Positions 1-7,593 of a DNA stretch of 33,185 nucleotides are shown here, in pieces. Position 1 is the first letter of the stretch, and every line of letters begins with the position of its first letter. The stretch comes from Cyanobium sp. CACIAM 14. Lineage in GTDB: Bacteria > Cyanobacteriota > Cyanobacteriia > PCC-6307 > Cyanobiaceae. A program made the position numbers and the translations under genes. The stretch lies in contig JMRP01000031.1 of NCBI GenBank assembly GCA_000708525.1, positions 1-33,185 on the forward strand, in the 5' to 3' direction. Below the pieces are notes generated by a model. The model was given only the letters and a program-made list of their open reading frames with translations. It was not told the DNA's origin and ran no database searches.

Positions 1-324
1 GGCGCCGCGGTCGTCGTCGGAGATCTCCCAGAAGACGTAGGCCCACTGGGGATCACGGGGCAGGAAGACGACGCGGGTTTCTGCCGCCGGGCGGGGAGCC
101 GGCTCCATGGCGGCTTCCACGGCCGAGACCGGCCGCGGCGCGATGGTGTTGGCCGGGACCTCCGCCGTGTCCCCGGCGGGCTCGCCCGTGCGATCGGCGA
201 TGGCGCCGGCCAGGTCGTCCCGGTCGCGGTCTCCGGAGCGCTGGATGCCGAGGGAACGGGCCAGCTCGCGCAGCTGACGCAGGCTGAGATGGGCCAGGTG
301 GGCGAGCGGGTTGGTCCTGGCCAC
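1..324 (-). CDS. DUF4912 domain protein, 5' part only (runs off the left edge)
   Basis: The first 108 codons of a protein read leftward and leave the window. The start is a GTG at 324, with a GAGG stretch a few bases upstream and an in-frame TGA three codons before it, so no longer start is possible. Residues about 1-40 (SLRQLRELARSLGI and the following acidic helix) resemble the Rho-N/SAP-like helical motif. After an Ala/Pro-rich linker comes VFLPRDPQWAYVFWEISD, which is typical of the DUF4912 domain of cyanobacterial proteins. The molecular function of DUF4912 is not known to me. The pairing of a Rho-N-like motif with this domain hints at nucleic-acid binding, but that is inference. No partner gene is visible on this side. 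Confidence 0.8.
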   Translation of the reverse strand, partial: MARTNPLAHLAHLSLRQLRELARSLGIQRSGDRDRDDLAGAIADRTGEPAGDTAEVPANTIAPRPVSAVEAAMEPAPRPAAETRVVFLPRDPQWAYVFWEISDDDRGA

Positions 325-386
325 GGCACCTCAAGAATCGTTACGGGCCCATGATCCCGGATGGGATCACGATGGGATCGCCCCTG

Positions 387-743
387 TCAGCGGATGGCGA
401 TATCGCCGGACGCCCCTGCCGTCCCCACGCCGGGAGCCGCCGCCGGCAGCGCGGCCCCCCGGCTGGCGCCGAAGCCAGGCCGCTGCAGGGGTCGGGGCGT
501 GCGCTCCGGCAGGGCCGCCAGCAGCGCCGAGACCGTCAGCAACGCTCCCAGCCCCAGCCAGAGGCGCCAGCGGCGCGGAAGCGTCAGGGAACTGCCGCGT
601 CCCAGCGGTCCACCTCCCGGTCCACGGGCGATCCGACGGCCTCTGCCGATCCCCAGCGGCTCCCCGCAGCGGGCGCAGACCATCCGACCCGCGAGGCTGC
701 GATCGGCCTTCACAGCCCAGCTGCCGCAGTTCGGGCAGGCCAT
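387..743 (-). CDS. Small zinc-ribbon protein with one membrane segment
   Basis: A 118-residue protein. The N-terminus has two CxxC knuckles (CPNCGSW near residue 3 and CARCGEP near residue 23), the pattern of a four-Cys zinc ribbon. It is followed by a basic stretch and one hydrophobic segment around residues 60-80 (LWLGLGALLTVSALLAAL). The C-terminal tail is Pro/Ala/Gly-rich. This suggests a membrane-anchored zinc ribbon with the ribbon at the N-terminal, probably cytoplasmic, side. It lies 39 bases downstream of the DUF985 gene on the same strand and may be co-transcribed with it. I do not recognise a named family, and no function can be assigned. Confidence 0.7.
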   Translation of the reverse strand: MACPNCGSWAVKADRSLAGRMVCARCGEPLGIGRGRRIARGPGGGPLGRGSSLTLPRRWRLWLGLGALLTVSALLAALPERTPRPLQRPGFGASRGAALPAAAPGVGTAGASGDIAIR

Positions 744-782
744 CCGTCACCAGGTCCATCGCCCCTCCATCGTGGCGGATGC

Positions 783-1280
783 CTAGAGCAGAGCGGGATC
801 GGCGCCGACGGGCCGTTCGGCGGGGGAAAGATCGGCCATCAGCTGGAAATCCTCGAAATCGAACCCCGGCCCCACGCAGCAGTGCACCAGACTCCAGCGC
901 CCCCGGCTGCGGGCCGCCTGCCACCAGCCCGCCGGCACGATCTGCAGCGGCCCCTGCTCCGGCGGACCGGGCTCCTCAGAGCCGCTGAGGGGACCCAGGA
1001 TCTGTCGCTCGGCCCTGCCTCCCCCGGGCGGCAGCCGCCAGAGATCCAGGCCATCGCCGCCGGCATGGTGCCAGGTCTCATCCGCTCCGGCGACCCGGTG
1101 CCAGCGGCTGCGCTGGCCCTCCGTGAGCAGGAAGGCGATCACCGTGATCCCGGCCCGCGACCGCCCGTCCACGTCACGGCGCACGCGGCCGGTAGAGCGG
1201 TGCAGCTCCCGGTACCAGCCTCCTTCCGGGTGGGGCTGCAGGCGGAAGCGGGCGATCAGCTCATCCGGAGCGGTGCTCAT
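783..1280 (-). CDS. DUF985 family cupin protein
   Basis: A 165-residue single-domain protein. The opening (LIARFRLQPHPEGGWYREL), the middle (WHRVAGADETWHHAGG) and the end (VGPGFDFEDFQLM) match the DUF985 cupin family, RmlC-like beta barrels of about 150-170 residues. The His/Glu residues in the WHR...ETWHH segment are those expected to line the cupin pocket. The substrate is not established for most members, so only the fold is assigned. The gene diverges from the UmuD-like gene at 1372, and the 91-base gap between them must hold promoters for both. Confidence 0.85.
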   Translation of the reverse strand: MSTAPDELIARFRLQPHPEGGWYRELHRSTGRVRRDVDGRSRAGITVIAFLLTEGQRSRWHRVAGADETWHHAGGDGLDLWRLPPGGGRAERQILGPLSGSEEPGPPEQGPLQIVPAGWWQAARSRGRWSLVHCCVGPGFDFEDFQLMADLSPAERPVGADPALL

Positions 1281-1346
1281 GGCCAGATGACGCGTGGGTG
1301 GGAGGGGTCGCCGCCGATGATCCCGCGGCCGCCACCGATCCGGAGT

Positions 1347-1360
1347 AGAACATCCGTACC
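1347..1360 (+). promoter_or_regulatory. Candidate LexA (SOS) box upstream of the UmuD-like gene
   Basis: The 14-mer AGAACATCCGTACC has the form GWAC-N4-GTAC. It fits the cyanobacterial LexA box (RGTACNNNDGTWCB) with two differences, and also resembles the Gram-positive GAAC-N4-GTTC box. It ends 11 bases before the ATG at 1372, where a bound repressor would block transcription or overlap the start site. UmuD genes are classic LexA targets, so the position makes sense. The operator role is inference. Confidence 0.5.
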
Positions 1361-1371
1361 GTCACGGATCG

Positions 1372-1860
1372 ATGGTCGCCCTGCCGCCCCCATCACCGCC
1401 GCGCCCCTCGCCGCCCTCCTCGCCACGCCCGCCGCGGGAGGACGCCGCCCCCCTCTTCTGCCTGCTGGCCACGGAAGCCGTCAGCGCCGGCTTCCCCAGC
1501 CCCGCCGACGACTACGTGGAGACCCGGATCGACCTCAACATCGAACTGGTCCCCCGCCCCCTGTCCACCTTCTTCATGCGTGTCAGCGGCGATGCCATGC
1601 GGGGGGACGGCATCGTCGACGGCGACCTGCTGGTGATCGACCGCAGCGTCGATCCCCGGCCCGGCATGGTGGTGGTGGCGGTGCATGACGGCGGCTTCCT
1701 GCTGCGCCGCCTGATCCGCCGCGGCGCCGCTCTGTGGCTGGCGGCCAGCGACGGCGCCAGTCCGCCCCTGGCTCTGGCGGGCGACGAGAGGGCGGAGCTC
1801 TGGGGTGTGGTGATCCATGCCGTGCATCACCTGGCGGGCGCCCCCTCCCGGCGTCACTGA
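1372..1860 (+). CDS. UmuD-like S24 peptidase homologue lacking the catalytic Ser and Lys
   Basis: A 162-residue protein aligning along its length with UmuD, the SOS-induced subunit of DNA polymerase V. An N-terminal Pro-rich stretch is followed by the cleavage-site region SAGFPSPADDYVETRIDLN (residues 38-56), where Ala39-Gly40 sits at the position of the E. coli UmuD Cys24-Gly25 scissile bond. Next comes the barrel with RVSGDAMRGDGIVDGDLLVID. The active-site Ser of GDSM (Ser60 in E. coli) is Ala75 here (codon GCC), and the Lys of the VKKL motif (Lys97) is Arg112 in LLRRL (codon CGC). The rest of the fold, including the C-terminal LWGVVIHAV, is intact. It should not self-cleave by the Ser-Lys mechanism. 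No umuC is visible in the window. Its 3' end overlaps the convergent gene at 1854 by 7 bases. Confidence 0.8.
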   Translation: MVALPPPSPPRPSPPSSPRPPREDAAPLFCLLATEAVSAGFPSPADDYVETRIDLNIELVPRPLSTFFMRVSGDAMRGDGIVDGDLLVIDRSVDPRPGMVVVAVHDGGFLLRRLIRRGAALWLAASDGASPPLALAGDERAELWGVVIHAVHHLAGAPSRRH

Positions 1861-2111
1861 TCGGCGCGCTGGGGAAGGGGGCGCCGATCGCCCGGAAGCG
1901 GTGGCGGGGTCATCAGCAGACCGCGTCGGCGCAGTTCACGCCGGAACTCCCCGGCCAGACCATCCGCCAGCCAGAGCTTGCGCAGATGGCCGAAAATCAC
2001 CATGCAGCGCAGAAGGATGGTGACGCAGACCAGCACCTGCAGGAAGAGTTTCAGCACGGTGGGAGCAGGTGCGAGGCTGTGCTGGCGAAAGCCTAGGAGC
2101 GGTGAGGGCAA
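1854..2111 (-). CDS. Hypothetical small membrane protein
   Basis: An open frame of 85 codons with a convincing hydrophobic helix (LKLFLQVLVCVTILLRCMVI, about residues 20-40), then an amphipathic basic segment (LRKLWLADGLAGEFRRELRRRG) and a Pro-rich tail. The alternation of hydrophobic and charged residues looks like a real membrane-anchored peptide rather than a shadow, since no gene occupies the opposite strand over most of it. The start is uncertain: the longest frame begins at a TTG, and a GTG before LKLFL is an alternative. Its stop overlaps the end of the UmuD-like gene. No family recognised. Confidence 0.45.
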   Translation of the reverse strand: MPSPLLGFRQHSLAPAPTVLKLFLQVLVCVTILLRCMVIFGHLRKLWLADGLAGEFRRELRRRGLLMTPPPLPGDRRPLPQRADQ

Positions 2112-2192
2112 CCGGCCGCTGCAGGCCCCGGGGGACGCGCCGGCCGGGCGTCATGCTGGTCAACACCGGCGCCGGCATGGTCCAGGTCAGCG

Positions 2193-2228
2193 CCCGAGCC
2201 CCCCTCGATGCCCGAGCCCCCCTCGATG
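2193..2228 (+). repeat. Exact 18-bp tandem duplication at a gene start
   Basis: The unit CCCGAGCCCCCCTCGATG occurs twice back to back (2193-2210 and 2211-2228), and a degenerate third start (ATCGAGCCCC) follows. Each copy ends in an ATG in the frame of the downstream gene, so the duplication adds a second possible start codon, 18 bases from the first. Confidence 0.9.
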
Positions 2229-2513
2229 ATCGAGCCCCTGCCGGAGCTGAGCACCGCCGAACTGGGGACCCTGCTGGCCGCGCTGGACCCGCTGCTGGAT
2301 GGATTCGGCGAGGGGGGGTCATGCCTGGATGACGCCAGCGCCTTCCTGGAACGGCTGGGCATCGGCCAGCCGGCGGAGGAGGGAGGCACGGCCTCACCCC
2401 TGCTGCAGTGGCTGGAAAGCTGGCGGGCCGCCGGCGGCAACCGGGCGACCCTGCGGCTGATGGTGCACACCCTGCTGGCGGGCCGGGAGCAGGAGCAGGA
2501 CCCGGCGGACTGA
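2208..2513 (+). CDS. Hypothetical acidic helical protein
   Basis: A 101-codon frame, or 95 codons if translation starts at the second ATG (2226). The protein is acidic and Leu-rich (ELSTAELGTLLAALDPLLDGF; ASAFLERLGIG; PLLQWLESWRAAGG), consistent with a small helical bundle, with no signal peptide, Cys or membrane segment. The two alternative starts come from the 18-bp tandem duplication, and neither has a clear ribosome binding site. It converges with arsM, leaving 17 bases between the stops. I do not recognise the family. Amino-acid composition and the empty opposite strand make it a probable real gene. Confidence 0.55.
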   Translation: MPEPPSMIEPLPELSTAELGTLLAALDPLLDGFGEGGSCLDDASAFLERLGIGQPAEEGGTASPLLQWLESWRAAGGNRATLRLMVHTLLAGREQEQDPAD

Positions 2514-2530
2514 ACGGGGCCGGGGCATCC

Positions 2531-3574
2531 TCAGCAGCAGCCGCCCGACGGGGAGGCGGTGTCGAAGGGGATGGCGCCTCCACACCCCTGGTACAGACCC
2601 CGATGGGTGCTGAAGTCACCCCGGAAGTGGAAGTGGGGAGCGAAACGGCTGGCCTGGAGCATCTGCCAGGTGTTGCCGCAGACCCGCTGCTCCTCGCCGG
2701 CCACGAAAACATGGTGCTTGTCGAAGAGCAGCCGCTCCGGGGCGGCCGCGACCGTGCCCCGATAGGTCACGCTCTGGCCGAAGTCCTCGCAGGCGTCCTC
2801 GAGGGCGTCGATGGCGAACAGGCGGTAGGTGGCGGAGAAGAAACGGGCCTCACCCACCAGGGGGGCCAGCTCGGGCTCGGTGATGGCCAGCGGCCGGTCG
2901 CTCACCAGCCGGGGATCGGCGAAGCCGGCCGATCGGGCCAGGCGCAGGAAGTCGTTCCAGTAGAGGGCACCGCCCAGGCACTCGCCGTAGAGCACCGGAT
3001 GGCTGCGCACTTCCGGCGGCAGGCGGCGGTCGGCGTAGACGTCGGAGAAATAGAACTCACCGCCCGGCCGCAGCAGCCGCCGGAGACCGGCCAGCACCGC
3101 CGCCTTGTCGGTGGAGAGGTTGAGCACGCAGTTGGAGACGACCACGTCGAACCCGCCGGGCTCAAGGTCGAGCGTCTCGAGTGCTTCGATCCGGCCCTCA
3201 AGGAAAGACACGTTGGCGAAGCCGAAGCGTTCGGCGTGGAAGGCCTGGTGGCGGCGGGCCACCGCCAGCTGCTCCGGCGTCATGTCGATGCCCACCACCG
3301 CGCCGGAGGCGCCGGCGAGCTGGGAGAGCAGGTAGACGTCGCGTCCGGCGCCGCAGCCCAGATCGAGGATGCGGCAGCCCTCCAGCAGGGGGGGACAGAC
3401 CAGGCCGCAGCCGTAGTAGCGATCGCTGACCTCCGGATGCAGCCCCGCCAGCAGCGGCCGCAGCGCCTCCGGCACCGCATCGGCATCGCAGCAGGCGGTG
3501 GTCCTGAGGTCGGCGCTGCAGCTGAGCTCCCGGCCGTAGTAGGCCTGCACCACCTCCTGCATCGAGGACGCCAT
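2531..3574 (-). CDS. arsM: Arsenite S-adenosylmethionine methyltransferase
   Basis: About 347 residues. It transfers methyl groups from SAM to trivalent arsenic, giving methylated and volatile arsenicals. Visible features are ACC (Cys28-Cys29), YYGCGLVCP, the SAM-binding loop LDLGCGAGRDVY (about 70-81), VVGIDMTPEQL, and SNCVLNLS with Cys149. Cys199 (YGECLGGALYW) together with Cys149 matches the conserved arsenic-binding pair of ArsM enzymes. The protein ends in a CC pair. The chosen ATG (MASSMQEVV) lies 28 bases after the folP stop. An upstream in-frame start at 3637 would overlap folP by 35 bases and adds a non-conserved extension. There is no arsR-like regulator beside it. Confidence 0.88.
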   Translation of the reverse strand: MASSMQEVVQAYYGRELSCSADLRTTACCDADAVPEALRPLLAGLHPEVSDRYYGCGLVCPPLLEGCRILDLGCGAGRDVYLLSQLAGASGAVVGIDMTPEQLAVARRHQAFHAERFGFANVSFLEGRIEALETLDLEPGGFDVVVSNCVLNLSTDKAAVLAGLRRLLRPGGEFYFSDVYADRRLPPEVRSHPVLYGECLGGALYWNDFLRLARSAGFADPRLVSDRPLAITEPELAPLVGEARFFSATYRLFAIDALEDACEDFGQSVTYRGTVAAAPERLLFDKHHVFVAGEEQRVCGNTWQMLQASRFAPHFHFRGDFSTHRGLYQGCGGAIPFDTASPSGGCC

Positions 3575-3602
3575 GGGGTCGGGAACCGAGTCGGCTCCGA
3601 CC

Positions 3603-4469
3603 CTAATCAGACGCCACTGGGGCGCGGCAGAGGGCATCGGCCATTCGGGCCGTCTGCAGCACCGGGGTCACATCGTGGACCCGCAGCACGTCGGCGCCGG
3701 CGGCGATGGCCTGGGCGCAGACCGCCGCCGTGCCCCAGAGCCGCGCCCGGGGGCGGGGTTCGGCCAGCACCTCGCCGATGAAGCGCTTGCGGGAGGGGCC
3801 CACCAGCAGGGGGAACCCCTCGGCCCGCAGCAGGGCCAGGTGGCGCAGCAGGGCGAGGTTGTGGGCCGTGCTCTTGGCGAAGCCCAGCCCCGGATCCCAG
3901 AGGATCCGCTCCGGCCGCACCCCCGCCGCCAGCGCCCGCTCGGTGGCACGCAGCAGTTCCTGGCGCACCTCGGCGGTCACGTCGTCGTAGCGGGCCAGGC
4001 CATCCATCGTGCGGCTGTCGCCACGGCTGTGCATCAGCACGCAGGGGCAGCCCGCCGCGGCCACCACCGCCAGCAGGGCAGGATCCCGGCGACCGGCACT
4101 GACGTCGTTGATCCAGTGGGCCCCGGCGGCCAGGGCCGCCTCGGCCACCGGGGCGCGGAAGGTGTCGATCGAAAGCAGGGGCCCGCCGGCTTCGGGGGAA
4201 GGCAGCGCGGCCCTGATCGCCTGCAGGGCCGGCAGCACCCGGGCGCCCTCGACGTCGGCCCCGACATCCACGGCTCCGGGCCGGGTGCTCTGGCCGCCCA
4301 GATCGAGCAGATCGGCCCCCTGGCGATGCAGCAGGCGGGCCCGGCGCAGAGCGGCCTCGGGAGCCACGAAGCGGCCGCCGTCGCTGAAGGAGTCGGGCGT
4401 GAGGTTGAGGATCCCCATCACCAGGGTGCGATCCCCCCAGCGGAAGGCAGGCGGCCAGGCGGGGCTCAT
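3603..4469 (-). CDS. folP: Dihydropteroate synthase
   Basis: 288 residues, the normal length. It condenses 6-hydroxymethyl-dihydropterin pyrophosphate with p-aminobenzoate to give 7,8-dihydropteroate in folate synthesis. All family blocks are present in order: GILNLTPDSFSDGG (pterin pyrophosphate loop), DLGGQSTRPG, LLSIDTFR, WINDVSAG, CVLMHSRGD, WDPGLGFAK, LVGPSRKRFIG and LRVHDV near the C-terminus. It is the target of sulfonamides. It follows tpiA on the same strand with a 25-base gap and precedes arsM, so the three probably form one transcript. Confidence 0.96.
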   Translation of the reverse strand: MSPAWPPAFRWGDRTLVMGILNLTPDSFSDGGRFVAPEAALRRARLLHRQGADLLDLGGQSTRPGAVDVGADVEGARVLPALQAIRAALPSPEAGGPLLSIDTFRAPVAEAALAAGAHWINDVSAGRRDPALLAVVAAAGCPCVLMHSRGDSRTMDGLARYDDVTAEVRQELLRATERALAAGVRPERILWDPGLGFAKSTAHNLALLRHLALLRAEGFPLLVGPSRKRFIGEVLAEPRPRARLWGTAAVCAQAIAAGADVLRVHDVTPVLQTARMADALCRAPVASD

Positions 4470-4494
4470 GGCGGCGGCGGCGGCTTCCGGCGGC

Positions 4495-5256
4495 TCAGGC
4501 CCTCACCGGCACCTGGAAGTTGACGATGCGGGCGAAACTGGCCGGGTCGAGGGAGGCGCCGCCCACCAGCACCCCGTCGATGTCGCTCTGGGCCATCAGC
4601 AGGTCGATGTTGGTGGGGTTCACCGAGCCGCCGTACTGCACCACCACCTCCGGGTTGCCCACCCAGCGGCGGATCAGGCCGCAGACGCGGTTGGCCTCCT
4701 CGGCGGCGCAGGTCTTGCCGGTGCCGATCGCCCAGATGGGCTCGTAGGCTACGATCAGCCGGAGAGGGTCGATGCCTTCCAGCCCCTGCTCCACCTGGCG
4801 GTGGATCACCCGCTCGGTCTCGCGGGCCTCCCGCTGATCGTCGCTCTCTCCGACGCAGAGGATCGGGATCAGCCCGGCCTTCTGGGCCGTTCGGGCCCGC
4901 AGGTTGATCTGCTCGTCGGTTTCGCTGTAGTACTTGCGCGGCTCACTGTGGCCCACGATGGCGTGGGTGACCCCGTGCTCCAGCAGCATCGGAGCGGAGA
5001 TCATGCCGGTGTAGGCGCCACTCTCCTCCCAGTGGACGTTCTGGCCGGCGATGGCCACCCCCGTGCCGGCGAGATGCCGGCAGAGCGTGGGGATGGCGGT
5101 GAACGGAGGGGCCAGGACCACCTCGCGATCGTCGGGAAGGTCGGCGATCAGGGGCCGGAAGGCGGCCGCAAACGCCCGCGTCTGTGCACAGGTCATGTGC
5201 ATCTTCCAGTTGCCTGCGATGACGGCCTTGCGCACGGGATCCAGCGGCAGAGACAT
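4495..5256 (-). CDS. tpiA: Triosephosphate isomerase
   Basis: 253 residues, a complete TIM barrel. It interconverts dihydroxyacetone phosphate and glyceraldehyde 3-phosphate in the Calvin cycle and glycolysis. The catalytic residues are visible: Lys18 in GNWKMH, His103 in AIVGHSEPR, and Glu172 in [11 protein letters not shown], followed by the phosphate loops YGGSVNP and GVLVGGASL. The usual SERR of the His loop reads SEPR here, a mild variant. The gene pair tpiA-folP is close-packed, and an S4-domain gene ends 10 bases upstream on the same strand. Confidence 0.97.
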   Translation of the reverse strand: MSLPLDPVRKAVIAGNWKMHMTCAQTRAFAAAFRPLIADLPDDREVVLAPPFTAIPTLCRHLAGTGVAIAGQNVHWEESGAYTGMISAPMLLEHGVTHAIVGHSEPRKYYSETDEQINLRARTAQKAGLIPILCVGESDDQREARETERVIHRQVEQGLEGIDPLRLIVAYEPIWAIGTGKTCAAEEANRVCGLIRRWVGNPEVVVQYGGSVNPTNIDLLMAQSDIDGVLVGGASLDPASFARIVNFQVPVRA

Positions 5257-5266
5257 TCGGGGCAGG

Positions 5267-5485
5267 CTAAGGCGTGAAGCCCCCGTCGAGGCCCCGCCCC
5301 AGCCGCGGGGAGAGCATCAGCACCTCCCGTCCGTCGATGGCCACCGCGTCACCCGGGGCCAGCTGCCGGCCGCGGCGGGTCTCGATCGCTCCGTTCACCC
5401 GCACGTCCCCCCGCTGGATGCGTTGCTTGGCTTCACCGCCGGTGCCCACGAGGCCCTGCCATTTGAGGAACTGATCCAGCTTCAC
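5267..5485 (-). CDS. Small S4-domain RNA-binding protein (YbcJ/RlbA-like)
   Basis: A 72-residue protein starting at GTG 5485: [20 protein letters not shown], then [20 protein letters not shown] and PGDAVAIDG. This is the complete S4 fold (helix-turn with RxGxVxVNG and the following beta strand), as in the YbcJ/YaaA group of stand-alone S4 proteins, which bind structured RNA and are linked to ribosome assembly or quality control. A longer open frame continues upstream, but that part is antisense to the ABC transporter and has the composition of a shadow. The start is divergent from that transporter, leaving 39 bases. Confidence 0.8.
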   Translation of the reverse strand: MKLDQFLKWQGLVGTGGEAKQRIQRGDVRVNGAIETRRGRQLAPGDAVAIDGREVLMLSPRLGRGLDGGFTP

Positions 5486-5524
5486 CGTCCGGGAGCGCCC
5501 GAAAGGCGCTGATAGGGTTCGTCG

Positions 5525-7264
5525 ATGCTTGCACCCTCGCCGGCCGGCTTCCGCAGACTCTGGCCGCTGCTGAAGCCCCACCGGCGACCCCTGCTGCTCG
5601 GGGGCTTCTGCATGCTGGTGTTCGTGGCCTGCTGGCCGCTGCTGGCCTGGCTGGCGGGTCAGCTGATCCCGGCCATCGGCGCCGGCGACTTCGACAAGGT
5701 GCTGCGCTCCGTGGGCGCGGCCCTCGGGGTGTTCCTGGTGCAGAAGGCCGCCCAGTTCGGCCAGGACACATTGTTGGCGGGCCCGGCGCTGCGGGTGAGC
5801 CAGGAGCTGCGACGCCAGCTCTTCGCCCGGCTGCAGCGGCTCGACTTCGGGGCCCTCGAGAAGCTCTCGGCCGGCGATCTCACCTACCGGCTCACCGAAG
5901 ACGCCGACCGGGTGGGGGAGGTGATCTACAAGACGATCCAGGACACCACCCCCAGTGCCCTGCAGCTGGTGGTGGTGCTCGGCTACATGGTCTGGCTCGA
6001 CTGGCCGCTGGCCCTGGCCACCCTGCTGCTGGCCCCGGTGGTGGCCCTGCTGGTGAGCGGCTTCGGCGCCCGGGTGATGGCGGCGGCCGAACGCAGCCAG
6101 AAACAGGTGAGCGAACTGGCGGCCCTGCTGGGGGAGGCGATCGGCGGTCTGCCGCTGGTGCGGGCCTTCGCCGCCGAACCCTGGCTGCAGGACCGCTTCG
6201 ACACCGAGATCGATCTGCACCGCCGGGCCCGCTTCCGCACCCTCGAGCTGCTGGCCCTCCAGCATCCGGTGGTGGGGTTCATCGAGGCGGCGGGCATCCT
6301 CACGGTGCTGCTGATCGGAGCGGCGCGGATCCAGGCCGGTGGCCTCGACAGCCAGGGCTTCAGCAGCTACGTGGCGGCGCTGCTGATGCTGATCGACCCG
6401 ATTTCCCACCTCACCACCAACTTCAACGAATTCCAGCAGGGCCAGGCCTCGCTGCGGCGGCTGCGGGCCATCGAGGCCGAACCGGTGGAACCGAGCGACC
6501 GCGGCGACGCCCGCCCCCTCGGCAGTGTGGCCGGGGAGCTGACCCTGGACGGGGTGTGTTTCGCCTACGAACCGGGCAGCCCCGTGCTTCGCGACCTCCA
6601 TCTCCACATCCGGCCCGGCCAGGTGGTGGCCCTGGTGGGGCCCTCCGGAGCCGGCAAGAGCACCCTGTTCTCGCTGCTGCTGCGCTTCAACACCGCCCAG
6701 AGGGGCCGGGTACTTCTCGATGGCCAGGATCTCGCCGATCTGCGGGCGCGGGAGCTGCGCCGGGCCGTGGCCCTGGTGCCCCAGCAGAGCCGGGTCTTCT
6801 CCGGCACGGTGGCGGAGGCGATCGCCTTCGGTCGCCGCGCCAGCGCCGAGCAGATCCGCACGGCCGCCCGGCTGGCCAACGCGGCCGACTTCATCGAGAG
6901 CCTTCCCGACGGGTACGACAGCCGCATCGAGGAGCGGGGCAGCAACTTCTCCGGCGGCCAGCTGCAGCGGCTGGCGATCGCCCGGGCGGTGCTGGGCAAC
7001 CCGGCGGTGATGCTCCTGGACGAGGCCACCAGTGCCCTGGACGCCGAGGCCGAGGAAGCCGTGCAGCGGGGGCTCCAGCAGGCGATGGCCGGCCGCACGG
7101 TGCTGGTGATCGCCCATCGTCTGGCCACCGTGCAGGAGGCCGATCTGATCATCGTGCTCGACGGTGGCCGGATCGTCCAGCAGGGCAGCCACGATCAGCT
7201 GATGGCCAGCGGCGGCCGCTACCGGGAGCTGTGCGAACGCCAGTTCATCCGGCTCGAGGCCTGA
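5525..7264 (+). CDS. ABC exporter, fused permease and ATPase half-transporter
   Basis: 579 residues, typical of MsbA-type half transporters that work as homodimers. The N-terminal half has about six membrane segments (for example LLGGFCMLVFVACWPLLAWL, ALQLVVVLGYMVWL, ALATLLLAPVVALLVSGF). The ATPase half has Walker A GPSGAGKST (about residue 372), Q-loop VPQQSRVFSGTV, signature NFSGGQLQRLAIARA (about 476), Walker B VMLLDEATSALD (about 495) and the His switch IAHRLATV. It is probably located in the plasma membrane or thylakoid. The substrate cannot be read from the sequence; lipids, peptides and multidrug export are the usual roles. Confidence 0.93.
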   Translation: MLAPSPAGFRRLWPLLKPHRRPLLLGGFCMLVFVACWPLLAWLAGQLIPAIGAGDFDKVLRSVGAALGVFLVQKAAQFGQDTLLAGPALRVSQELRRQLFARLQRLDFGALEKLSAGDLTYRLTEDADRVGEVIYKTIQDTTPSALQLVVVLGYMVWLDWPLALATLLLAPVVALLVSGFGARVMAAAERSQKQVSELAALLGEAIGGLPLVRAFAAEPWLQDRFDTEIDLHRRARFRTLELLALQHPVVGFIEAAGILTVLLIGAARIQAGGLDSQGFSSYVAALLMLIDPISHLTTNFNEFQQGQASLRRLRAIEAEPVEPSDRGDARPLGSVAGELTLDGVCFAYEPGSPVLRDLHLHIRPGQVVALVGPSGAGKSTLFSLLLRFNTAQRGRVLLDGQDLADLRARELRRAVALVPQQSRVFSGTVAEAIAFGRRASAEQIRTAARLANAADFIESLPDGYDSRIEERGSNFSGGQLQRLAIARAVLGNPAVMLLDEATSALDAEAEEAVQRGLQQAMAGRTVLVIAHRLATVQEADLIIVLDGGRIVQQGSHDQLMASGGRYRELCERQFIRLEA

Positions 7265-7317
7265 GCGCGGGCCCTGAGCGCAGGCCGGGAGGGCCCACAG
7301 GATCCGCCGCCTAAGGT

Positions 7318-7572
7318 GTGCCGGACCCGACCGGACGTTCTTTGGAACCCTCCAGCCAGCAACCGCCCGTGCTGACCTTCGAAGGCCGGCGCTACGACCT
7401 CAACGGCCTGCCCGATGACGTCAAGGAGATCGTGCGCGGCATGCAGGTGGCCGACGCCCAGCTGCGCATGCACGAAGACACCCTCAAGGTGCTGGCGGTG
7501 GGTCGGCAGGCCATGGCCATGCAGCTGAACGAACGGCTCAAGGGGGTCCCGACCCTGCCCGATCAGGAGTGA
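7318..7572 (+). CDS. DUF6447-like small cyanobacterial protein
   Basis: 84 codons from a GTG; an in-frame TTG at 7342 is the alternative start. The conserved part is LTFEGRRYDLNGLPDDVKE followed by VADAQLRMHEDTLKVLAVGR, which I recognise as a short cyanobacterial family (DUF6447 type). It has no Cys, signal or membrane segment; the second half looks like one long helix. Function is unknown. It follows the ABC exporter by 53 bases on the same strand. Confidence 0.7.
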   Translation: MPDPTGRSLEPSSQQPPVLTFEGRRYDLNGLPDDVKEIVRGMQVADAQLRMHEDTLKVLAVGRQAMAMQLNERLKGVPTLPDQE

Positions 7573-7593
7573 GAGCATCCCGCGGAAGGCGGC

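Noticed and set aside
1372..1860. The UmuD-like gene as LexA
   Set aside because: There is no N-terminal winged helix-turn-helix, and the cleavage region and downstream residues (FPSPADDYVE) are specific to UmuD.
2408..3781. 457-codon plus-strand open frame opposite arsM and folP
   Set aside because: It overlaps three well-supported genes and shows no domain; it is an antisense shadow.
5486..7192. Very long minus-strand open frame (641 codons) opposite the ABC exporter
   Set aside because: Only its last 72 codons encode a recognisable S4 domain. The rest is Gly/Gln/His-rich, antisense to a clear ABC transporter, and is an artefact of high third-position GC.
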